From NCBI GenBank assembly GCA_964058805.1, contig CAXKVV010000019.1, forward strand, positions 1-32,121: a stretch of DNA of 32,121 nucleotides, in the 5' to 3' direction. The translations under genes were made by a program, and so were the position numbers. Under the pieces are notes generated by a model. That model saw only the letters and a program-made list of their open reading frames with translations. It did not search any database and was not told the DNA's origin. How positions within the stretch are numbered: the stretch's first letter is position 1; each line of letters starts with the position of its first letter. Source of the DNA: Schoenoplectus triqueter. Taxonomy: Eukaryota > Streptophyta > Magnoliopsida > Poales > Cyperaceae. Below are positions 11,396 to 19,446 of the stretch, piece by piece.

Positions 11396-11516
11396 GTGGC
11401 AATAATCTCAATTATAGAGAATTTTGTAATTTAGGGTGGCAAATCTCCTAAAATTAATTATGGGGTGGCAAATCTCTAAATTAAGAGTTTTGGGGTGGCA
11501 ATAATCCAATTTCCCC
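11396..11516 (-). repeat. Right terminal inverted repeat of MULE (121 bp)
   Basis: This is the reverse complement of 6362-6482, ending CCAATTTCCCC. It contains the same four GGTGGCAA(A/T)-type words in inverted order. The transposase gene would be transcribed leftward from just inside this repeat. Confidence 0.95.
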
Positions 11517-11525
11517 ATCTTCTTA
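11517..11525. repeat. MULE right 9-bp target duplication
   Basis: ATCTTCTTA directly follows the right end of the element and matches the left copy at all nine bases. Confidence 0.95.
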
Positions 11526-11936
11526 ATATGTAAGACCCGTACATACCTAATTTCACTAAAAAGGACAACTAAAAGACATAATTACATTATTTACATCTAT
11601 TAAATAAAGAAAAAATTCTTTAAACTATAGGACATGATTTTGTCTTCAATACATGTAGAGATAAATTTCGAAGAAATTCAAATTTCATCTTCAAACTATA
11701 GGACGTGATGACTATCATTGTATTTAATTTTTACTGAATCATATTAGTTGTTGAGCATATGCCGCAAGACTTCAAACTTTTAATCAATATTTAAATTTAT
11801 TAAAGTTGAAGCAAAACTTCTCTTCTTGAGTATCTCAAATTAAAACACCTCAAATGAATAAACTCATTTTAGAATAAAAAAAGTGATGAAAAGATAGATG
11901 AAGAAATAAAAATTGTATAAAACTAGCTATATACAC
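11526..11936. other. Intergenic DNA between MULE and retrotransposon
   Basis: These 411 bp are AT-rich and carry no recognisable gene. The last five bases (11932-11936, TACAC) should be the left target duplication of the retrotransposon. Its partner lies outside the window. Confidence 0.5.
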
Positions 11937-12059
11937 TGTTTACCCTTAAAAAATTTCAAGGATGAATAGATGAATAAATGAAATAAATTGATGATAAATC
12001 ATAAGAAAGGGGAAGAAGAGAGAGAGCAGTGGAAAAGTGGCCCACTGATCAGGAAAGGT

Positions 12060-12590
12060 CGCTGCATAACCCCGGAACAAATTCATTAGTCCCACAATGG
12101 AATGCTGGACATGAAGTGAAGAGTATAAATACCCCGCTATTCCCTATCCACTCAGCATGAGTGACACCCAAGAAGATCGAGTGAGAGAGGAGACCTCTTG
12201 GGTGTCACCATGTGATTATATCTTTTCTGACAAGTGGGACCCACACGGCAGTCCCTTATGAGCAGCTCCAATGACATGGACCTAGCCTATTTTGTTAAGA
12301 AAGCTAACTAACCCGGAACAGAGGTTAAGCATTAATCCCACAATGAAATAATAGGGTGAATGACGAGGATATAAATACCCCACCACCTCCTACTCATTCG
12401 AGGTGGTTGACCCTCGGGAGATTTAGGAGAGAGAAAATCTCCTGATGGGTCAGCCATTTGATTACATTTTCTCTGACAAGTGGGACCCACCTGGCAGTCC
12501 CTTGTAGATGAATCTAACAACATAGCCTATCTGATGAGTCACCATGTGACCATTTTCACTGACAGGTGGACCCCACACCTCAGTGACCTA
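12060..12590 (+). repeat. Duplicated TATA-plus-hairpin module
   Basis: Two diverged copies about 246 bp apart share CCCGGAACA, CCCACAATG, TATAAATACCCC (TATA at 12124-12130 and 12370-12376), a GA-rich segment, TGACAAGTGGGACCCAC and GGCAGTCCCTT. A partial third copy continues near 12540-12590. About 36 bp downstream of each TATA lies a hairpin. Copy one has arms GTGACACCCAAGA (12161-12173) and TCTTGGGTGTCAC (12196-12208). Copy two has arms at 12405-12424 and 12435-12455 with a different sequence but still complementary. Confidence 0.75.
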
Positions 12591-12754
12591 TTGAAGGAGT
12601 CAGAATTGAACCCTAAAAATCTGCCTTAGAAGCTAACCCTAGAAAGGAGCTGAAGCAGTAAAATCCCTATGCTACATGAAATGATGTCAATGCCAAGCTA
12701 GCATTTTGATGCAACTAGTTATAAGAAATTCCAAATGTGATTTTGCTTTCAAGG

Positions 12755-12995
12755 CTGACCTGGTGCCAAAGCTGCGAGCAACCACCTAACCATGCTTTGA
12801 TTTGTGTCAATTACTGATAAGTAGTCAGTTCTTTGACCAAGTCACCCTCATGTTAAGGGATTGAAAGTCAATTTCACAAGACTGATCAGGTGCCAAAGCT
12901 GGGAGCAACCACCTGATCAAGTCTAGATTTGTATTAATTGCTGATAAGTAGTCAGCATTTGATCAAATCAAGCCCTAATGAATATCAATATAAGT
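12755..12995 (+). repeat. 127-bp tandem repeat with inverted arms
   Basis: Two copies share GGTGCCAAAGCTGNGAGCAA, CCACCT and CTGATAAGTAGTCAG (offset 127). In the second copy TGATCAGGTG (12883-12892) and CACCTGATCA (12910-12919) form a perfect 10-bp inverted repeat around a 17-nt loop. In the first copy the arms have decayed. Confidence 0.7.
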
Positions 12996-13390
12996 CTAAT
13001 TGGTATTTAGTTAGGGTGGTTTCTGCAAAAGGGAGAAAATTGGCAGAGACATTGAGCTACAATTGAAATCAGGGATTAATTCAGAAGGAATAATAGGGTT
13101 TTATGGATAAAAGAATTTTTAATCCAGAGAAGCAAGGGGCAAAAATGGAATTAAAAATTACAGGGATGATCATCATGATTTTAGGGATTTTTGGTGAAAA
13201 TTTCATAATTTTTGGATAAGTGGAGCTATTAAAATAAATTCAGGGAAAATAAAAGCAGAATAAATGGATTAATCAAGGGCTGAGATTTGATCAGAGCAGT
13301 TCTGGGTGCAAGTTGGGGATGATAGCAGCTCCGGGTACAAACTGGGTGCAAGAAACACAGAGGGGATAAAATAAGCGAAGAGAGAGGGTG

Positions 13391-13614
13391 TGCCACGTGG
13401 CAGCCTCTCATTGGGCCATGTCAGCAAGTGGGCCCCACCCAGGTATGAGTCACTGACAGGTGGGCCCCACCTAAGTGCCACGTGGCAGACAGCCAGTGGG
13501 CCACCTCACCACCTTAGTGCCACATGGCACCACACCAGAGGTCCACTTAACTCAACCCTATGCCACATGGCACAGCCAGAGGAGACCACCTCACCACCCT
13601 AGTGCCACATGGCA
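13391..13614. promoter_or_regulatory. Array of palindromic G-box/E-box 12-mers
   Basis: TGCCACGTGGCA occurs at 13391-13402 and 13476-13487. TGCCACATGGCA occurs at 13518-13529, 13561-13572 and 13603-13614. CACGTG is the G-box bound by plant bZIP and bHLH factors. Interspersed GTGGGCCCCAC words resemble TCP sites. They could be LTR enhancer elements, or simply remnants of a palindromic repeat. Confidence 0.5.
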
Positions 13615-14772
13615 CTACACTACAGAGCCACCTCAGCATGGATCAATACTATAACAGATGATTAATGGATTGATTAAACAAGTGGACCTATCAGAGTGTG
13701 CCAAGTCAGATTAATTAGATTTAAGCAGAGAGTTAATCAATCCACAGCTGGACTAATGGGCCGAGATTCATATACTTACATGTGGGGCCCATTTGTCAGG
13801 ATTATGAATGTATAGCTCACACAGGCAATCATGCACCAGGCCTATGCACAGATCTAATCAGAGATTTAAATCAAAGGAAAGAAGCGATGTGTACCTGGCT
13901 CACTTGTATTGCGCCTCTGACTGTGGGTCCCACCTAGTTGTGGACTCTGTGCGCCAGACGCACCCTCCTCTTTCTCTTCTCCTTCTCCCCTCCCTCTCTT
14001 CTTTCTTCTTCTCGACGAGGCAGAAGGCGCCATTAGAGGTGATCAAGCTCTCCAAAGCTCGCAACTCCAATTCCTTTCACCTAGAGCTAGCCTATACATG
14101 AGAGAGTATGTGTAATTGATCAAAATTGAGAAGTAATGAGTGAATAAGGTGATTGAGAGAGATGAATACCTCGGGCAATTGATGAAGCACTTCAATTCCT
14201 ACTTCAAAATCAAAAATTGATGATGCAAACCTTCTCCATTTACTTAGGCGACACTGTGTATGAAGAAAGGGGCAGCAATTATGGAATAGATTGAAGTAAT
14301 TGAGATGAAGTAATAAAATCGGGCAAATGGAGAAAATTCAAAACCTTGCACTCTCAGCTCGAATTAGCAATGCTTGTAGCTTCTCTGTGCTTACACGATG
14401 CTGTTTAGATGATGGAGATTATCAATTGGATGGTGGAGGTATGTTTTTGGCCAAGAGGTGGAATCGGGTGATGAAGCTTCAAGCTCTGAAGGAGAATAAC
14501 AATGGCAGAGGATAGAAGGGTGCCCCAGATACATTAGAGTGAGTATATATAGTATGTTTAGATGCTCTAGAAAGTTCTAGCAACAGATAAGAAGTGGAGT
14601 CAAACATGGTCAACAGCCAAAGGCTTGAACTTTGGATTCGCTTAGATGGGGCCCACATCACAACAGAAGCAATAACAGAATTGAAGAACCATGTCCATGA
14701 GCCAAGAGAGTCCAATTGCTGGTGTATGAGTGGTGTATGGCTCTAATTCCTTGGTGCACCATCTCAATTGCT

Positions 14773-14780
14773 TATATAAA
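14773..14780 (+). promoter_or_regulatory. Candidate LTR TATA box (conserved with the solo LTR)
   Basis: TATATAAA is followed by C, as at 1505-1512 in the solo LTR. About 70 bp downstream begins a GA-repeat tract (14864-14886). A consensus splice donor GAG|GTAAGC lies at 14973/14974. Transcription from here would give a leader of about 4.7 kb before gag. Confidence 0.45.
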
Positions 14781-14911
14781 CATCTGATTCATAGACAACA
14801 CACACATACAGAAGATAGGAGACAAAGAGAAGATACTATAGAGATTGCATATAGAATCTAGAGAGAGAGAGAGAGCAAGAGAGGAACAAGAATCAAGAGA
14901 GGCTTAGCAGA

Positions 14912-15382
14912 ATTGATTGATCTCGGTTTTAACTTGAGAACTCAATTCCTTTGCTTCAATTGCTTGTCTGGAGGTAAGCTCTACACTCTATCACTTGCTA
15001 ATTGAGAGTCAGTGAGTTTAATTTTTGAAGATTGAAGCTTTAGAGATGTAATCGCCACTGGAAATCAGTATTTCACTGTACTGTCTTTGAATTTCTTCAA
15101 ATTTCAACTATTTCTTCATGATTTTCTTCTTTATTTCATGCATTGCAAGTTTATATAGTATAAATCTTTCATTTCTTTCAATGAATTTTGCTCAAAGATT
15201 GATGAATGAGGCTGTTAAATCGATTGATCTCAGTTCAACTTGAGAACTCGGTAACAGTTGAGTTCATTGATCAATTCTTGATTCTCGAGTGAGAATTACC
15301 TTGATCCCTGTTAGTACTATATGCATTAGGGTCTGTATGTCCATTTTAAATCGATTGATCTCAGTTTTAACTTGAGAACTCG
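14912..15382 (+). repeat. Three dispersed copies of GATTGATCTCAGTT-AACTTGAGAACTC
   Basis: Copies lie at about 14912-14947, 15217-15250 and 15347-15382. Within each, TCTCAGTT and AACTTGAGA can pair imperfectly. A further GAACTC...GAGTTC pair follows the second copy. No coding content. Confidence 0.6.
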
Positions 15383-15539
15383 ATTAATTTGGAGATAATT
15401 TACTGAGTATCGCGTTCCGTTAACAGAATTGAGCTATTAATCGGGAATTAGAAGGAATAGTGAATATGTTCAAGCAAATTCTAATCCAAATAGATGTTAT
15501 AGGTACTGTTGATTGTGTTAATATCAATATTAGTTAATA

Positions 15540-16235
15540 GGTAATAAGAATGTGAGATGAATCACGTCCGGTACCGCCCGACTCTACCCCGTGTCAGTGA
15601 TCACCTCAAATGACGAAGCTATACCTCCATTTAAATTGTTTGAAATATGTCAGAACATATCTACATGCCTGTGCGATGTCAATTAAGTGTTTGATTGTTA
15701 AAAAAGATGTTCAATTGTGCTAAATTCATGAAGTTTGAGACTCGGTACCGATCGGTACCAAATCGATTCATCTAGCTCTAGTGCACAGTACAACTCACCG
15801 TATGGATCACCAATCGGAGGCCATGGAAAGACTCCTTGTGATGAGGCGATGTTAGGGCAGCTGCCTGATTGGAATGAGGCGGCCTCAGTCGCCGGCGACA
15901 CCGTTAGCGTGAATCTTGAAGACGTTGTTGACTGGGGAGTCAGAGAATCGCGGCAGCACGGATATTGACGCGCGTGTGTGAATCTTGAAGGGATCGGACG
16001 TGTGAAGTAAAGCGTCGCATTAAACAGAGATGTGGATATGAATCTGGGCCGTCCATCTAATACGAATCAATCTTGAGGCATGTCTGACGGCCCAAATAAG
16101 AATGGAGTTAAATAAAAGATAGGCGCTGATCTTGATACAGATCTGGCGGCCCAGATTAAGCCCATTAATTAAATAATAACAGAATAGTAATAATATAGAG
16201 TAAATAAATGATTTGAAAATACTCCTGATCTCCAA
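15540..16235. other. Mixed-composition, non-coding part of the 5' LTR
   Basis: This block is richer in GC than its surroundings. It includes short repeats such as GTGAATCTTGAAG (near 15911 and 15978) and GGC(G/C)GCCCA words. Short open frames on both strands overlap each other and show no protein signature. Confidence 0.4.
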
Positions 16236-16239
16236 ATTG

Positions 16240-17460
16240 ACTCAAATTTGTTTCTAAAATTTTCTTATTTTTCATACTATCTTTCTATACAATAATATTC
16301 CAGTTTTAAAAATATAATCATGATAAAGCAATTTAAAAGCAAAATACATTACATATATTGATATAGTTGACTTAGCTTTGACTTGTCATTTTAAATACTA
16401 TAAAAATTCCAAAAATATAAATAAAAATCATAAATAATAACTAGATCTATTTTAGTGATTTTTCAAGTGATTTTCCATGAAATAATAATGATGATAGTAA
16501 TATGCTATAATGAAAGTGAGATTAGCTATATTCTTTGATAAATAAAAATATAATAATAGATATTATATTGATACTTTCTGTAAAAAAGAATAATGAAAAT
16601 AAATAACACAAAATATACAAAAATATAATACCATGGTAATAAATAGTAAAATACATTTTCTTTTATAATAAAGAATGATAATATAGTTTTATAATATGAA
16701 TTGTATTTCTTTTGTTACTTTTATACAAATATACAATAAAAAAATAATAATAATAATACTTTTGATGAATAAAATGTAATAAAATAATAGTTGTAATAAA
16801 AACATAATGAATTTCAACTAATAATAAAAAATCTTATACTTTTCTATAGATAATAAATAGGAATAATAGAAATAGATATAATGAATAGTATAATAAATAG
16901 GATAGAATATTAGTAATGATTTCTTTTAGCTATTATAGATATTTAAAAAAAAAATATAATAATAAAAATAAAATATAAAAAAAAAATAATAATAAAAATA
17001 TAATAATAGTAAAATAGTATAGCTAACCATCTTTTAGTTTTGTAAATAATTCTTACATAATGAATAATATTACAATATAATAGAATATAATAACAAAATT
17101 CTATTACTTTAGCTATTATAAGCATTTTGAAAATATAAATAAAAACATAGCTATCTTACTTTCTATTATTTTTGTAAGTGATTTTCTACAAAATAAATAG
17201 GGTTTAGAAATAATAAAAAATAAAAAATTCTATTATTTTAGCCATTATAAAAATCCCAAAAATATTAATAGCTACCCCTTTTCTATTATTTTTGTAAATA
17301 ATTTTCTACATAGATAAATAGAGTTTAAGAAATAAAAATAATAGTAATAAAAAATAATAATAGTAATAAGAATATAATAATAATAATAATAATGATAATA
17401 ATAAATAAATGCATCTTCATAATAAAAATAATAATGGAAGATATTATATAATAGACTTTG
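16240..17460. other. AT-rich tract with AAT microsatellites in the 5' LTR
   Basis: This is almost pure A and T, with AATAATAAT runs at about 16740-16760 and 17376-17405. It occupies the same relative place as the AT-rich tract of the solo LTR. Nothing else is recognised. Confidence 0.8.
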
Positions 17461-17479
17461 TGCATTTTAGAAATGAATA

Positions 17480-18272
17480 AACATGCTCACATAAGGAGTG
17501 TAGAGCCATATAAGAACATTTGCACACATAATATAACATTTAGAATGAATAGTCAAGACGAGAATACCTTGACGGAGGATAAATAAGGTTGCAATGACAA
17601 CACGAAAAGATGCGTTGAGACAGGAACATCTTGACGTGAGAAGATTAAGGCTTTGATAGCAACAGGAGAAGATACGTCGAGACAAGAACATCTTGACATT
17701 TGATAAAGAATGGTAAAATACGTCGAGACAGGAACATTTTGACGTAGGATGATTAAGGCTTCGATAACAACATGAGAAGATATGTTGAGACAAGAACATC
17801 TCAACACTTGAATGAAGAATAATAAAATATGTCGAGACAGGAACATCTTGACATAGGACGATTAAGGCTTTGATAGCAACATGAAGGAACATGTCGAGAC
17901 AAGAACATCTTGACACTTGATGAAGAATAACCAGAGCTACGATACTAACGTGGAGATATATGTCGACTCTGAAGAAGAAGAACATTACGATGTCCTAGAT
18001 AGGTGACATCTTAATGACTCGCTGCCATGAGCAAGTAACTCATGATTGAATACGCTCACACAAGGGGTGTAGGGCAACATAGTAATTTTGCACAAGTAAT
18101 GCAATACGTAGAATGATTAGTCGAGACAAGAACATCTTGACGCTCGCTGAAGAATAACCAAAGTTACGACATCAGCATGGAGAGATATGTCGACTTTGAA
18201 GAAGAAGAACATTATGATGTCCGAGCGAAGTGACATCTTAATGACTCGGTGTCATGAACAAGTAATTCATGA
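17480..18272 (+). repeat. Hairpin repeat field I (GTCGAGACAAGAACATCTTGAC family)
   Basis: Eight 22-nt units of the form GTYRAGACRRGAACATCTYRAC start at 17552, 17614, 17676, 17722, 17784, 17831, 17893 and 18120. Each folds with arms such as GTCGAGA and TCTTGAC. Variants change both arms: GTTGAGA with TCTCAAC at 17784, and GTCAAG with CTTGAC at 17552. Two 12-bp stems CATTANGATGTC/GACATCTTAATG occur (17983-18016, 18220-18253). Two stems with loop CAAGTAA have different arms (CATGAG/CTCATG at 18026-18044, TCATGAA/TTCATGA at 18252-18272). Larger units of about 228 bp are duplicated at the right end. Confidence 0.75.
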
Positions 18273-18287
18273 CCATTTGAGCTGGCA

Positions 18288-18882
18288 AGACTGAACTCGT
18301 CCGTAGATGAGTTTGTCTCCTGGCTCATTTCCCGAGACTGTGAGATCGAATCGGTCTGTAGGTAGATTCAACCACAAAACAGTGAATGTGAACCGTTCTG
18401 TAGGTAGGTTCCTTCACTTACACATGCCTCAATGTTGAACTGGCCCAGCGCTTTAGGTTTGACATTGTGTGCAATTGTGTTTCCTAGGTTTATGAATCGG
18501 CTTAGTGCTTCGAATTCATGATCTAGAAGATCGGTGAGAAGAAACACGTGGGCCATATCCACCCTTCTCCTGATTCACCAACCTCAAGATCAACCGGCTC
18601 AGCGCTTCGAGTTGTATTTTGTGTGATTGGTTGTTGACTAGTTAAGATTGAACCGGTCTGTTTGTAGGTTTATCTTCTAGATCAACGGAGGTCGAGTCGG
18701 TCTGTATGTAGACTCACCTCAAGCCCCCTATGAAGAGATTAACCTGGTCTGTTGGTAAGGTTACATCTCGAGGTGGCATGGACTGAACCGATCTGTTTGT
18801 AGGTTCGTCCTCCATAGGACAAAACCGATCTGTTTGTAGGTTTGTCTTCCATAGATTGAACCGATCTGTTTGTAGGTTCATC
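18288..18882 (+). repeat. Hairpin repeat field II: twelve covarying units
   Basis: Nine units share a loop near G(G/A)TCTGTNNGTA or a variant. Unit spans are 18288-18318, 18339-18376, 18381-18418, 18644-18676, 18688-18720, 18735-18769, 18778-18815, 18817-18850 and 18854-18882. Three units (18430-18467, 18484-18526, about 18580-18632) share a loop GGCYYAGYGCTT. The stems next to the loop differ between units yet remain complementary: AACTC/GAGTT, GAATC/GATTC, GAACC/GGTTC, GAGTC/GACTC, TAACCT/AGGTTA and AAACC/GGTTT. Outer arms also pair, often with one or two unpaired bases on the left arm. The array ends 18 bp before a TATAAA motif. Confidence 0.8.
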
Positions 18883-18899
18883 TTCCGTAGACCCCTTTT

Positions 18900-18905
18900 T
18901 ATAAA
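18900..18905 (+). promoter_or_regulatory. Second candidate TATA box near the LTR end
   Basis: TATAAA follows a T-run directly after the hairpin array. Transcription starting about 30 bp on would leave an R-U5 of roughly 270 bp, a conventional size. The solo LTR has no clear equivalent motif here. This site competes with 14773 as the real promoter. Confidence 0.35.
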
Positions 18906-19001
18906 CCTAGACGACCACTTGACCATCTTTTAACTATACTATTTGCTTCTCTCTTTCAAAGATCCAGAGGTGCCTCGAGGTTCGTAGCCCAGGGTAATTA
19001 A

Positions 19002-19023
19002 CGGTGGGGGCTTGCGCCCACCG
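19002..19023 (+). other. U5 hairpin with conserved loop
   Basis: Arms CGGTGGG (19002-19008) and CCCACCG (19017-19023) enclose loop GGCTTGCG. The homologous hairpin in the solo LTR has arms CAATGGG and CCCATTG, so two pairs are exchanged on both sides while the loop is held. It sits about 180 bp before the LTR end. Confidence 0.78.
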
Positions 19024-19204
19024 GAATCTACAAGAACTCACAATCACTAAAAACCCCCTGAATGTGCATCCAAATATCTCTAAACGGCAGAATCGGCCGA
19101 CACCCAGCAGATGCACGCTCGGGAGGGATCTCCGTGTCCTTCTTCCGCAGAACCCATCGCCCGGCGGCGGTGCGGCGGCGCGCGAAAAAGGGTCGCACAG
19201 GATC

Positions 19205-19222
19205 TGGCACGCTCGGTGGGAC
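19205..19222 (+). other. Candidate primer-binding site, copy 1
   Basis: TGGCACGCTCGGTGGGAC begins with TGG, which would pair with the CCA end of a tRNA. It lies five bases after an LTR terminus CACA. I cannot assign the tRNA with confidence. Confidence 0.6.
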
Positions 19223-19350
19223 TATCAAAATAAACTCAGGGAATATAAGATTTTGGATGCATATTCGGGAGGGATCTCCGTGTCCTTCTTCCGCAGAACC
19301 CATCGCCCGGCGGCGGTGCGGCGGCGCGCGAAAAAGGGTCGCACAGGATC

Positions 19351-19368
19351 TGGCACGCCCGGTGGGAC
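19351..19368 (+). other. Candidate primer-binding site, copy 2
   Basis: TGGCACGCCCGGTGGGAC differs from copy 1 at one base and has the same GGATC spacer. It is the copy closest to gag. Either copy could prime minus-strand synthesis. Confidence 0.6.
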
Positions 19369-19380
19369 CTAGATTCTCCT

Positions 19381-19401
19381 CTTATCTCTGAAAGAGATAG
19401 G
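19381..19401 (+). other. Leader hairpin after the primer site
   Basis: CTTATCTCT (19381-19389), loop GAA, AGAGATAGG (19393-19401). The stem is nine pairs including one G-T. It lies between the second primer site and the gag start. A role in packaging or translation is only a guess. Confidence 0.5.
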
Positions 19402-19446
19402 CAAATAGAATACTTAAAGGATACAAGTGGTCTTCTATGTGCTAAA

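Larger units (their letters stand above)
6362..11516. mobile_element. Complete autonomous-type Mutator-like element (MULE), 5155 bp
   Basis: The boundaries are set by identical 121-bp terminal inverted repeats starting GGGGAAATTGGATTATTGCC and by a perfect 9-bp target duplication. Inside are two convergent genes, a GRF zinc-finger membrane protein on + and a MuDR-type transposase on -. They are separated by a 565-bp stretch with internal repeats. Both reading frames are intact across plausible GT-AG introns. Identical repeats, an identical target duplication and open genes together suggest a recent insertion and possible activity. The two-gene convergent layout recalls maize MuDR (mudrA and mudrB), but the second protein is not shown to be related to MURB. 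Confidence 0.95.
11937..19199 (+). repeat. 5' LTR of the retrotransposon (7.26 kb)
   Basis: It starts TGTTTACCC and ends GGGTCGCACA, as in the solo LTR at 67-4914. Five bases (GGATC) separate the end from a candidate primer-binding site. Because of the tail duplication the functional end could instead be 19345. It holds several repeat fields described separately: duplicated TATA-hairpin modules, palindromic G-box words, an AT-rich tract and two hairpin arrays. The length is at the upper extreme for plant LTRs. No convincing coding frame lies inside. Confidence 0.78.
19110..19368 (+). repeat. 146-bp tandem duplication of LTR tail plus primer-binding site
   Basis: Copy one (19110-19255) and the partial copy two (19256-19368) share TCGGGAGGGATCTCCGTGTC through CGGTGGGAC. 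In the 104 bp from 19119 and from 19265 I see a single difference (GCTCGG against GCCCGG). Each copy holds the last 81 bp or so of the LTR, the GGATC spacer and the candidate primer site. The near identity means the duplication is recent. Confidence 0.9.

Noticed and set aside
15735..15968. A 77-residue plus-strand frame in the LTR
   Set aside because: No motif, overlapping antisense frame of similar length, and located in LTR sequence.
17467..17985. A 172-residue minus-strand open frame with repeated CSCLDxFxHV-like words
   Set aside because: It is simply the translation of the 17.5-18.0 kb hairpin repeats. A second frame is open over the same stretch, and there is no protein character beyond the repeat.
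17552..18882. Evenly spaced repeats as a CRISPR array
   Set aside because: Plant nuclear context, repeats vary in arms, spacers are not unique units of fixed length, and no cas genes are present.
19004..19391. Overlapping open frames at the LTR end on both strands
   Set aside because: They arise from the GC-rich 146-bp tandem duplication and cover the primer sites. Not genes.
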